A DNA stretch of 64,000 nt from Amphirosellinia nigrospora. Lineage: Eukaryota > Ascomycota > Sordariomycetes > Xylariales > Xylariaceae. Numbering within the stretch: the first letter of the stretch is position 1; each line of letters begins with the position of its first letter. A program made the position numbers and the translations under genes. The stretch spans positions 4,871,569 to 4,935,568 of the forward strand of contig SCHM01000002.1 of the NCBI GenBank assembly GCA_004123355.1. Direction: 5' to 3'. The notes beneath the pieces are model-generated. The model saw only the letters and a program-made list of their open reading frames with translations, did not search any database and was not told the DNA's origin. Shown here in pieces: positions 12,745 to 22,929 of the stretch.

Positions 12745-14183
12745 ATGGCCGGTTTCCCAGAGGTAAGCGCCTCGGCGCAATTGAGATCTCCAGTCTCCAA
12801 TCTTCCTACTCCTGATTTCTACCACTGCGCATTTGGCTATCCACATCTGCAATGTATCCCGACTGGCCTGAGAGTGCTGCCGATTTGGGACCTTGCCACA
12901 ATGCCCTGGCCCAAAGTTAGGGTCGTTCGACTTTCAAGGTCCCCAAAAGATAGAATTCCTTGACATTCTTGGGAAGGGCCTCCATGCCATCGTCTCAATT
13001 AGGATGTCGGGGCAGATCTTTGCGCTCAAGGTGGTTAGTTCTGTCCTTTTACCGAACTGTGACTTTCTTCCCAACAAGTTGCTGAATGAATTCGAGCAGT
13101 TTCGATGGATATATGATTACGACTGGCTCGGCTTTGGTAATTTTATCAACCGCGATAATCCGGAAGGACTCAGCGCCCTTTACAACTATATGGAGCCGTT
13201 CAACGCCGAGTGCCGCGCCTTCGGGCGTCTTCAAGAGGCTGCGTGCGAGGAATTAGCGGTTCGGTGTTTTGGCTATGTGCTGCTGGACGAGGATCACGAG
13301 CGCGCTATGATGACTAAGTTCGACCTCGACAAATGGTCCTTCAACGGGACATAGAGGACACCGGATATACCGACCAACCGGAGCAGCGCAGTCTATATCC
13401 TGGCAAGAGCGGCAGACCCCCGCCGTTCAGATGTATTGTGAAAGCGTTTGGAAGAAGCTTCGATGAGGATCGGGGCGATGTTGTTCGGCAGGGGCTGGCG
13501 CGCCAGTTACTTCGGAGTATTATCAAGCTACAAAAACTCGGTATCATAGAGATCGACGTTGCGACCCGGCAGGTAATTGACGGCAAACTGGGCGACTTCA
13601 GTACAGCTATCACATTACCCCATTTCATTACGAACCCAGAGTTAAACCCAAACCTTAGCCCCGCGATGATCAAGGCTATAGAGAAACAGACTTTTGCACA
13701 TTGCATTAACGACTATCTAGCATTCGACAACACGATACGCGATTGGAATATCGAATATGGACGTGACAGGGGTCGTCTATCCATCGAGGCCTTTCCGGGT
13801 GGTCGGGGCTGCCCCAAAAGGTACGGTATAATTTGAGGGGCAGGGCCGCCGAGAGATCTCTCTATACTTTTGTTGACCCAAGGAGATATCGCTGGACGGC
13901 CAATCGGATTAGTGAGGCAGCCAATGCACCATCAGCTTCGCAAAGAAGACATGCGGATCGGATATCCAAGGTTATTGCGCGCCAACCTGTTTCCAGAAGG
14001 GACTCGAAATACCTTTTGCGAAAGCCAACAGCTAGCCCAGATATATGGCACTATCAATGTGAGGATAAGCAATGGGTTGAAGATATCGGATCAAATGATG
14101 CCCAATTTCCCCACTTCTTGGAGTGGGACTGTAAAGGTGGTTACTTGTTTCCAGCTAAGGATTGCTGCAAGGATATTGAATGA
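12745..14183 (+). pseudogene. FTA2-like / protein-kinase-like fungal protein, two frame breaks
   Basis: The predicted protein is about 440 residues and matches the expanded fungal family annotated as kinetochore Sim4 subunit FTA2-like, a kinase-fold domain. Exon 1 (12,745-12,762) encodes MAGFPE. A GTAAGC..AG intron (12,763-12,874) restores the frame of exon 2, which begins CCRFGTLPQCPGPKLGSF. Next come the strand-1/glycine-loop region (IEFLDILGKGLHAIVSIRMS) and the Lys strand (FALKVV). Further on are ECRAFGRLQEA, VKAFGR, the catalytic-loop-like segment GIIEIDVATRQVIDGKLGDF and AFPGGRGCPK, ending with YTFVDPRRYRW. The usual HRD and DFG motifs are degenerate, as is typical here. Two single-base deletions break the frame: in a G run near 13,347 and an A run near 13,817. 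No other stop interrupts it. Most members are uncharacterised; true centromere function is known only for yeast FTA2. It is a recent pseudogene or an intact gene with consensus errors. Confidence 0.75.
12763..12874 (+). other. Predicted intron of the FTA2-like gene
   Basis: The donor is gag|gtaagc and the acceptor is gagag|tgctgc, giving 112 bases in phase 0. Splicing joins MAGFPE to the frame of the conserved exon, and without it the start codon frame does not reach the conserved domain. Confidence 0.6.
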
Positions 14184-15481
14184 AGCAAATCGATTGCGTG
14201 GGTTCAACCTGGCGATCTACAAGCGGGAGATGTGTGCCAAAATAGAGGTCACACGGAAAAGCCACAACCCTAGAGACTAGCCACAGGATCACGAACCATA
14301 CACAATCCTAAAGTTCAGATAGCCTCGTATAGTCTCAAGGAAGCCGAGGACCGGAGGCCTAAAAGCCTCGAGTTTTATTTGAGCTTTGGTACAAGGTTGT
14401 ATTATTAGAAATAAGAAACTAGAGACCCCATAAGTATAGACCCCATAGAGATTATTAGCCATCGAGAACACCAAGTTCTAAGTACTTGAGCATAAACCTT
14501 GTCATAACAGACAAAAGCGCATGAGTGACTTGAGCTTAGGTATGGAGATTGTGACTGGCAGCTCAAGTAAAGCTCAGCTTCCGAGCATGTGGCATGCTCT
14601 TGATCCCAGGAAGGCCTGAGTGATCTGCTCTAGTCGTCGTCAAGCACCAGCAACTGCATAGCTGCGCGCAAAGAGTTCCATGCTCCTGTACTTGTTGTCA
14701 GACTCACCGCCTCAGCAGTACTATCGCCAGCCTCATGACCAGCTGACTAGTACAGCCTCACCGTACTAACAAAGGGATTGAGGTCTACGTGTACAGCTAG
14801 GAGCAGCCCTTCGGTATTAGGACCTTTGTGTCGCGGAGATATAGAGTCTATATATATCATTGTAGCCAAATGGCGACAGCGGGATCGTTCTTTCCGTCAA
14901 ACTTCACGCAACAATAGATGTTATGATTTATCTTGTAGGTCACTCACGCAACCGTTCTGATAAGCACAGTCTACGGAGCTGAACCACACTTTCATTCGTG
15001 AGCTACACCCTTGACGTACAGGTGCCTATATACTCGACATCGTAGCAAAACATCATAATGAAGGACTCGGGGGCGGCCATTCTAGTGGCTATACACATTA
15101 CGGGGATAAAATAGACAGTGAAATCCTTCGCTCGGATGACTACCAGGAACCAGCGGTTCTGCTGACCCGTGCGCCGAGCCACATAACATTCGCAAAGTCA
15201 ACAAGCCTGGGCTGTTGAGATTATGAGTATTGACGAGTAAGTCATATGTTGGTTAAGTAAAGCAACAAGTCTAAGTACAGTGTATTGAGGTGGTACCTCA
15301 GTATATATGGTAGATGTGTGTGGGGTCAAGTACCCAGCCACCGGCATTACCAGCCCCCTAATTTCAACATGGGGCACAGCATCGACTGGGAGCCCATAGC
15401 CTCGCGAATGTCCTCGACCGGATCTCCTAGATCGGACTTGACCATGAAGGGCCATCGAAATTTAACAAGCCATCCAAACAG
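14184..15481. other. Intergenic region between the FTA2-like gene and the minus-strand gene
   Basis: Normal composition. Small open frames here (for example 15,198-15,455 and 15,285-15,533) overlap on both strands and show no protein-like pattern. I see no RNA gene or repeat. Confidence 0.5.
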
Positions 15482-16312
15482 TCATCGGCGGGGGAGGGCG
15501 GGCGGCTCGATGAGCTGCTCGAAGAGGGAGTAATAGTGACGACGCACCCAGCCCCAGCCATCTTCGCGAAAGTGCATATCCCAACGATCGATAGCGATGG
15601 TATCCTCGTTCCGGACGAGTCTACGGTTCCGACGGTCTGAGGTTGCGAGCATACAGAGCCACCACAGGGCGAGGTCGGTCGTGAGTTGCGTCTCTCCCGA
15701 CTTGGTCCATGGCACCGCCTTAACAGCCACCGTCCATCCAGATGCGTGGTTGCTGGGGTCCACGGCACTGAAACAGCAAGCCACAAAGTCCTCGTCTGTT
15801 AAAATATAGCCGTATCGGGTCTTTGAGTGGGCACATAGGTTTGCCAGTTGCCTTACAACCAAGAGGGCTCGCTCTGTCGCTTCGCTGACCAGACGCCGGC
15901 CTGGGAAACTACGGCTCGGCCGCCCCAGTCCCAGGACAAGTATTGGCAGATCTAAATCATCAAGTTGGATTACGTGGTCCGCTTTGATTCTGCCGGTCCT
16001 TGTTTTGTTGGCCATACCTAGCCTCGTGTGTGTCACCTCGGGCTGCGCGAATTCGCTTTTCACTGTCGTACCAGGTTGCAGTTCCAGCGTCTTTCTGGCG
16101 AACTCAAATGTCGGACTGAGCACTTTGTCGCTCCACTTAATGAGATGGTTGATATCGCGGGCGTTTGTGATCTCCTGGACGGAGGAAAGCACAGAATTTG
16201 GCTTCGGGACATCAATTTGGCCTTCTGGAATGGGTCTGTCGAGAATATGCCCGTAGCTCGCGTTCAGAGTCTCAATGCTAAATACATCCCAGGAGACAAT
16301 GGTGTGCCTTAA
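15482..16312 (-). CDS. Fungal conserved hypothetical protein, C-terminal 277 codons open
   Basis: One frame is open on the minus strand from 16,312 to the stop at 15,482-15,484. It reads like a real protein throughout, starting RHTIVSWDVFSIETLNASYG. Later landmarks are LVLGLGRPSRSFPGR, a Cys/His-containing helix VRQLANLCAHSKTRYGYILT, then DLALWWLCMLATSDRRNR and a proline-rich end EPPALPRR. The TRYGYILTD and LTTDLALWWLCMLA patterns recall a large, uncharacterised fungal family that is often multicopy. In related proteins an Asp followed by a Glu/Asp-x-Lys pair suggests a PD-(D/E)XK nuclease-like fold, but here the second motif reads LGLGRPSR without the acidic-Lys pair, so activity is doubtful. 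The 5' end is unclear. A TGA lies in frame at 16,313-16,315 and upstream codons do not look coding, so either an intron acceptor lies near 16,310 or the N-terminus is lost. It is the only gene in the island with no frame break. Confidence 0.6.
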   Translation of the reverse strand, partial: LRHTIVSWDVFSIETLNASYGHILDRPIPEGQIDVPKPNSVLSSVQEITNARDINHLIKWSDKVLSPTFEFARKTLELQPGTTVKSEFAQPEVTHTRLGMANKTRTGRIKADHVIQLDDLDLPILVLGLGRPSRSFPGRRLVSEATERALLVVRQLANLCAHSKTRYGYILTDEDFVACCFSAVDPSNHASGWTVAVKAVPWTKSGETQLTTDLALWWLCMLATSDRRNRRLVRNEDTIAIDRWDMHFREDGWGWVRRHYYSLFEQLIEPPALPRR

Positions 16313-19300
16313 TCATTGGCCAATTGACGTTCTTTGAATTTGCGAAACTTTTGACCTTGCACGGGAAAGAGGGCTTCCCTGCGTGAGAGCCTCGCGCAAG
16401 GTCATATTATTAAGTGAGGAATAGATTTTGTACGTACGATCGGTATCGCGGGTCAGAAAGAGCGTATTGCCTAACCAGTGCTGAAGAAAGAAAGTAAGGA
16501 AAGACAGGCGACCGCAGAAAGCATTAAGGTATTGGCTGCAGATGCAAGTTATTGAATTGTCAGTTATAACTAGGCTCTCAACATTACACAGTACAGTGCA
16601 GTGAGGAGATACTTCTGTAATATTGGTTTCAGCCACCCTATTTCAACACTAGTTGGCGTGCATTAGGTGATAGGGGCCTGCAGAGATTATTGGTAATTTT
16701 CATCACTGCTACTTGTTATGGCCCAACAGGCGTACAGGGTCAGGAAAGGGGCCACCTTGAGGATAGGTCATGGAAGGGGTTGATGGACAAAGACCAATAG
16801 GAGTTTCAATGTTATTCAGTTAGTTGCAGTCTCGATTGATCGGGGTATGCTGGCAGGAAGTCGGAGGGGAGATTAGGAGTGAGAATTATTAGACATAAGC
16901 GGTTCTAGATCACATTTCTTTATTAAGTTGTTATTATGACTATTACTCCCCCCAATTCTCCCCTCCCTCGTACCGGATTCGGTGTGGCCTACGACACGTG
17001 CTGGACCACTACCGCAGTTCCCCCGGAACAAAGAATTACTTTGGGGGTTGCTCTCCGGCACGGCGCCAATACGAACTCTTTGTACGCCGGGGTAGGGGTA
17101 CTACCGACTTAAACCATACGACAAAGAAATGCTGCTTACGCGAACGCAGTACTGACAAGAATCACAGAGATAGGGAGACAGAGACATGTAGTTGGTAGTG
17201 CCGGCCCTGTACGGAGATAGAGTGTTCACCTGTAATTAGAATTGATAGAGACTTGCATGGCTCCTCGAGCCGTTATTCCAAGTCATACAAGATACATATG
17301 ACTATTACTAGAAATAAGCAATTATAGATACTGTGTTTTTGATTTAATTCTTGTTATCATTACTTTATAATGGGCTGGCTAAATTTTATCACTCAAGAAC
17401 TGTTTCTACAAATCTCTGCTTCGTATTTAATTTTGGTTTAATGTACCTTTCGAGTAATTATAAAGTGCTGTCAATTCTTCCTACCACATACGGGCACCCG
17501 GGTAGTTACGTGTGCAGTGACATTCCCAGCCTGGCGGCATAACTGCTTGGCTGGTCGTTTTACCGTTCTTGTGGCCGTCAAAATACGGCGTTTTGCCATG
17601 TGTGATTAGCGGCGCTAACGGCTTTCTGTGTCATCTTCATTGTGCCCAAGTGCTTGGGCTCAAGTGCTGTCAGCTTGGTGTTCTATTCAGTTTGTAATCT
17701 CTTCAGGGTCTATAGGGTATTTTGTTTCTTAATTACAGCTTGAATATTACTTCGCCTTTGCTTTTAATTTATGGACGAGTGCAAGGAACCTTGATTCTTG
17801 CAGGCTTCCGAAGTATAACTCTCGAGAAGGGTTTTTTAGTGTAGGTATGAGGCTATTCTAACCAATGCTATTATGGTTAGGCCTTAGCCACCACGAGGGG
17901 TCGGAGGGTGATCGGTCCTCAGGTCTTTATGTGGCTGGGTGGTTTGTTTGTGTGACTGTTTGGCTCAAGAAGCGACGTGCGCGAACTTGTTGTGGTCCTA
18001 GAAAAAGTCTTTCATTAAGTATTTTTCACGTCGACTTATTCACTGTCTCATGATATCACTTCGGCAGGGTAGGCACTGAGGGCGCCGAATCTCCATTTTG
18101 GTTTCACGATTACCTAAAGCGATGGTGTCTTGTGTAGTAGTCACGTTGCAGTGGATTGGCTAGTTGTGGAATAGGCTCTGCAAGCTACATTCTGTTTACG
18201 CAAGCGCAGTAGAGCTAAACTTGCGTCTGTACGCGACCTAAGAACAGATGCGGCTGATACTTGGAACGGTATTCATGTGGGTTCAAGGTTCAATTGTGGA
18301 TTTAAAATAAAACCGGTATGAACGGTAGAGTATACTATATCTGTAGGTGCCTGCCAAGGTTTTCTAGGTGGTACATGCGACGGCCCGATGCGTTAAAACG
18401 TGGAGTAAACAGAAGCATGACGTCGCAAAACCTGGAAGCCAGCTAACAGCGACTGTGGAGCCTACTTAGGTACGCACGGTACAGGATCTGCCCCAGCGAC
18501 AAGAACCTTGATATCGCCATATCTGGGTACACAGTTGCTAGACGAACTAAATATAGCCAGTTATCTGCGACTGGGTTAGGTGACATACATAAGTACTAGT
18601 AGCGAGTAAGTACAAACGTAGTAGAACACCCGCTCACATAAATGCCCGGCGCGATTTGAACTCTGTTCGCGATATTATTATTTAACTTTTCATTATACCT
18701 GCAGCCTGCAGAGGTGGCCTACCTAATCTGGGCAGGTAATAAGCCAGGTCTAACTCTAGCGGGCTTGGCTCATCGCAGACTTGGGATGATGCGAGGGATC
18801 AGCGATGGATGATGGAGGATTTAGTGAGTTTCAGCCAATTCATTGGCTGGCGTTCTGGTTTTAATAGCTCGCCTAGTCCTGCCGCCCTGTTTTGCTAAAT
18901 CACGCCACCACTCCCCTACTTGTACATTGACGCGTTGATGGAGCTGCCTATGTAGGCGCCTAGGGTATCCAACGTAAACACACCAAAGAAACCTGTATAT
19001 AAATGTTGATTTTGAATATGTACGTTATATCTTACAACATGTTCAGGTTTATCTCTTGGCTGTCTTAGAAGAAAACCCTTTGGCTTATACTAGTCTCACT
19101 TAGGTGGAGAGTGACCCGGATAGTCGCAGTGAGTGGCAGGAGTAGGTCCTTCTGTTTAGTGGCAGCCTAGAATAAAATGGTTACCTACTGCCAGGTACTC
19201 CCGAGTTCATCAAACTTTACGAGGGATCTGACGCGATGCTGGTCGTTAAACTTTTCATCACAGCGTAAAAAAAAGGTAAAAAGACGTTGCCAATTTTTGC

Positions 19301-19360
19301 AGAGGTTCGCTGCAATATATACTTCTTCGAAGATGCGACAATCACGACCAGCCCCGAACC
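16313..19360. other. Long intergenic region, about 3 kb
   Basis: Normal to slightly AT-rich composition. Open frames of 60-107 codons occur (for example 16,313-16,636 minus and 17,351-17,542 plus), but none has protein-like composition or family motifs. The 16,313-16,636 frame is in phase with the hypothetical gene below it yet does not look like its N-terminus. I see no tRNA, rRNA or transposon end. It may contain untranslated regions and promoters of both flanking genes. Confidence 0.5.
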
Positions 19361-19777
19361 ATGCGCCATCACGTATTGTACCCGTCCAGCATGTCGCAGG
19401 CATCGATCTCGGACCTTTCCGGCCAAGGGACCAGCTTTGAGCAGCTACAGAGCGCCGTCCTGCCACGGAGGCTTGGCGACCCCCCGGCTTATTCGGCCTT
19501 TGCGGCTTTGCTGTTCGGCTCGTTGACATGCTATTTATCTTCCAGGCAATCCGAGTTGACCTCCGAGTTGCTATGCTGGCTGCTGTTGCCCGTGGTTTTC
19601 ACCATCGCCACACGCTGTCGAAATGCTCTGGAGTACGCTAAACCGTTGCCGTCCGTCAATGGTCTCTCGGAATCGAGCTGGGATGGAAGACCCTCTGCGC
19701 TCTCACTATGGCTAGTAGCTACGGCCATTGCTACTTGTAGTGTCTTCAGAGCCGAAGTAGGCATCGCTGTCTTGTTT

Positions 19778-19870
19778 GTAAGTGCCAATCCATGACGCGG
19801 GAATTCTTGTTCTATATGAGTCTAACGCGACGCAGCCGGCATTGGCGCCCCTTCTTGCTATAGGCTACAG
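19778..19870 (+). other. Predicted intron 1 of the GT90 gene
   Basis: The donor is ttt|gtaagt and the acceptor is gctacag|atatcg, giving 93 bases. Using this acceptor keeps the reading frame and leads into a membrane-type segment (ISEAWLLLFAV). An alternative acceptor at 19,835 (cgcag) follows a good tctaac branch-like word but changes the frame. Confidence 0.55.
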
Positions 19871-20264
19871 ATATCGGAGGCCTGGCTTCTCCTCTTCGCA
19901 GTTTCTTCTTTATCGCCGTTCTCTTTAATGACTTCTAATTTTATAAGTATGGCTCTGACTGCCACATTTTCGATTTTTGTTTTATCGGAATGGGATCCTC
20001 TCGCGTATGCTTTATCGCTGGTCCTCTCATTGCGCTTTACGTCACTTATATTCTACTTACTCCCCAAACTGGCAAATCGTCGCAGTGGCCTCGGGGATTT
20101 GATATCGAAGCCGCAATTTGGCCTCTGGCACGACGTGTAGGCGTCATATTGGCCATCATACTCTGTAGAGAATCATACACCATCGGCTTCCCCGTACCAG
20201 CGTTACAGGCTCGTTAACTCTGGGCTTGGTTAAAGCTCTTGCATGGTATTTCACATCGCAATTA

Positions 20265-20312
20265 GTATGTATCACCCCGCTGCCTCAGACAGGATACTCA
20301 TAAAGCTTCTAG
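20265..20312 (+). other. Predicted intron 2 of the GT90 gene
   Basis: The donor is tta|gtatgt and the acceptor is cttctag|gcgc, giving 48 bases. It removes two in-frame stops and joins AWYFTSQL to AQNSSWVVAT in the same frame. Confidence 0.6.
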
Positions 20313-22131
20313 GCGCAAAACTCTTCATGGGTCGTCGCAACTATAGCCGGCACTTTCAGTCTTCTCGTAACCCAGAACCCTTTTGCCCAGCAAACAGACG
20401 CTCGCGCTTGTATGACCGTGATAGCGTCTTTCATGTCTCTCGGCCAAACTATATCATTGTTGCCGAAGCAGGCTACAGCGAAGTCGAAGCTCTGGGTCCT
20501 GGCCTCTCTACCTGTGTTTACTTATCTAGCCAACTTGAGCGCCATTCAAACCGCGCGGTCGTCTGCTTTGGTTCATTTTGAGAAACACCCTGTCGAGATG
20601 TTGGCTCGCCAAGCCAAAATCAATTTCGATATCACACTTCACAATCAATCAAGCACGTACCCAGCTGCCTATGCCGAATACCAACGTCGGTATGGATTTG
20701 ACCCACCGCGTGGCTTCGAGGGGTGGTATAAGTTTGCACAGTCGCATCAGTCTCCTATTATCGATGAATTTGACATTATATCTGAAGGCATCGCTCCTTT
20801 CCTGGCATTAAATGGGAAAGAGATTCGTGAGCTCATGTCCAAGGTCTATGATGAACCAGATCATGAACTGTGGAGTTGCGCAATGTCCGGCCAGCCGGCC
20901 AAAACCCAGTGCAGCCACCACGGCCGAGAGAACGACAAAATAACGCGCACTTCTTCGACAGAATGACTAACAAGATCCCTTGGTCATTGGATTTGAAATT
21001 TCTTCTCAACCATCTTGACGAGCCGACCGTTATTATCCCTCCCAGTTCCCAACAGGCGAGTAGCCCCAACATAACTAACTTGGGCGGCAAGCGCAGTTGG
21101 GGGAACCTTAACAAAATACTGCTCTTCTAGGAAGCGCGCTATTACCATCGAGCCGAAATCCCCGATTGAAACCTACGACTTGCCTTTTGTGACAGACCGC
21201 AAGTCATCGATGGATTTATGTGAGCATGCCGAATACCGCGACGTAACGGAATACTGGCAGCTCCTGAATCCCTGCGCTTAACTGAGGGGCTAGTACCGGT
21301 ACTGTCTACCGGCGCACCATCTACTATGGGGGACGTACTGTATCCAAGCACGGCGTACACAGAAGAGGATCGATTTAGCTACCACGCAGACCACGACATA
21401 GATTGGGACAAGAAGAAGAACAATATATACTGGGCTGGCTCTACCACCGGCGGCCACGGCCGCGTAGCACAATGGCAAAATCTGCACAGGCAGAGATTCG
21501 TCGAACTGGCGCAGCACCTGACAAACCGGCCTCTCTATTACCTCCAAGAAAGAGACGGCGTCATTTCGCGGGTGAAATCGACGTTCCTCGACGGCCGGCT
21601 ATACGACGTAGCGTTCGCTAGAGTGCTACAATGCGACACGAAAGCTTGCAAAGAGCAACAACAGTACTTCAAGCGCAAGCCGTGGGCGAGCGGGGACCGC
21701 CCCTTTCATTCTCGATTGGTGTTCGATCTAGATGGAAACGGAATTAGCGGCCGCTATTACAAGCTCCTCGCTTCCAAGTCGGCACCATTGAAGCAGACCT
21801 TATTTCGCGAGTGGCACGACGATCGTCCATGCCGTGGGTGCACTACATTCCAGTCAGCCAGGGCATGGACGAGCTCCCCGAGCTGGTATTCTATCTGACG
21901 TCTACTAAGACTGGGCAGGAGCGGGCCAGAGAGATTGCTGAACAGGGCCGGCAATGGTTCTCTCAAGCCTTTCGCGAGATCGATATTGTGATTTATGTTT
22001 ATCGGTTATTACTGGAGTTAGAAAGATTGCAGGATCCGGATAGCTTGCTTGGAAGCCTGATGCTGAAGAATGACCGGATGATGCTGTACGATGGACTGCT
22101 GTTTTCAGTTTTACGCGCGGCGAGTTTGTAG

Positions 22132-22929
22132 AGGGATAATGAAAAAGAATAATAACAATAACGATAGAATAATGAGCAAACCCGCAGCCAATAGCTTACT
22201 TGTGCATAATATCACCCGACGAACGAAGGCGAGTCCGCAAGGGATCTTGGGTTAATCCAAGCTCTGAATGATAACAACTTAGTGCATGTTCGCATAATAA
22301 ATATCTATAATTCCTCATTCTATTATCTTCTCGACCCTGCCTCAAATCTTAGTTCCCGCTCTTTTCTAGCCAACACTTTTCCCAACTCCTTCTCATCCCA
22401 CACGTTATCGGGTATCGCTTTCCTCCGGCACTCCTCTGGCAGTTGACAAAGCGCCCTGTGACAAAGCGCCCTGCTTTCCTGCCTGCATCTAGCAAATTCG
22501 GCCGCGCCTTTGGATATCGGGAAGAGACCGTGTAGAATTAGCCTCGACTTTTTACATAGTGGGAGCTGAGGTATTCGTCGGAGTTGAAGCGTATCGATTG
22601 AAATTGAAACATCGGGTTGACCAAGCCGCTACCGCTGATACTGGAGCTGTGGCTCTGGGGTTAGTGTAAGCGGCACAAATCAACAGGACGCGGCTCGTCA
22701 CGGCGCATAGCAGCGGGAGACTGGGTGAGTATAATATCTGCCTGGTGATCACTTCTATATGCGGTAAGTCCTAGTCAACCCCCCTCAATGACATGCATGT
22801 AAGCATGTCATTGTGATAGAGTGATCGAGCCCCCACGGTTGCCTGAAAGTAGTTGCAATGATATAAAACTATAAGTATCGTCCCATCCGCGATCGACAGC
22901 TACGGATTTGAATTTAGCGTCAGTAAAAA
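22132..22929. other. Intergenic region between the GT90 and HET genes
   Basis: This holds the GT90 3' flank and the HET upstream region. It has a short duplicated word (acaaagcgccct, near 22,446 and 22,459) and a small inverted repeat (gacatgcat / atgcatgt..gcatgtca near 22,790-22,812). I see no gene. Confidence 0.5.

Larger units (their letters stand above)
19361..22131 (+). pseudogene. CAP10-domain glycosyltransferase family 90 membrane protein, frame-broken
   Basis: The N-terminal third is rich in membrane segments (for example PAYSAFAALLFGSLTCYL, ELLCWLLLPVVFTIA, EAWLLLFAVSSLSPFSL, LIALYVTYILL). It is followed by the CAP10/GT90 domain: EKHPVEMLARQAK, GFEGWYKFAQSHQSPIIDEF, LVPVLSTGAPSTMGD, NNIYWAGSTTGG, FDLDGNGISGRYYKLLASKS and MPWVHYIPVSQGMDELPEL. 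This family transfers xylose or related sugars to polysaccharides or proteins in the secretory pathway, and cryptococcal CAP10 is needed for capsule. Two introns fit: 19,778-19,870 (GTAAGT) and 20,265-20,312 (GTATGT). At least six single-base indels split the rest: about 20,023, 20,197, 20,950, 21,100 (an extra G), 21,270 and 21,827, mostly in short C, T or G runs. I found no other premature stop. The start is at 19,361, or the in-frame ATG at 19,391. Intact length would be about 875 residues, usual for this fungal subfamily. Confidence 0.8.

Noticed and set aside
13870-14280. 136-codon plus-strand frame overlapping the end of the FTA2-like gene
   Set aside because: The conserved tail (YTFVDPRRY and onward) lies in another frame over the same DNA, so this one is a shadow frame.
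16313-16636. Minus-strand frame in phase with the hypothetical gene at 15,482-16,312
   Set aside because: It is separated by an in-frame TGA and its composition does not look like the N-terminus of that protein.
16873-18053. Several 60-90 codon frames in the long intergenic region
   Set aside because: No consistent frame, no motifs, and competing frames on both strands. Treated as noncoding.
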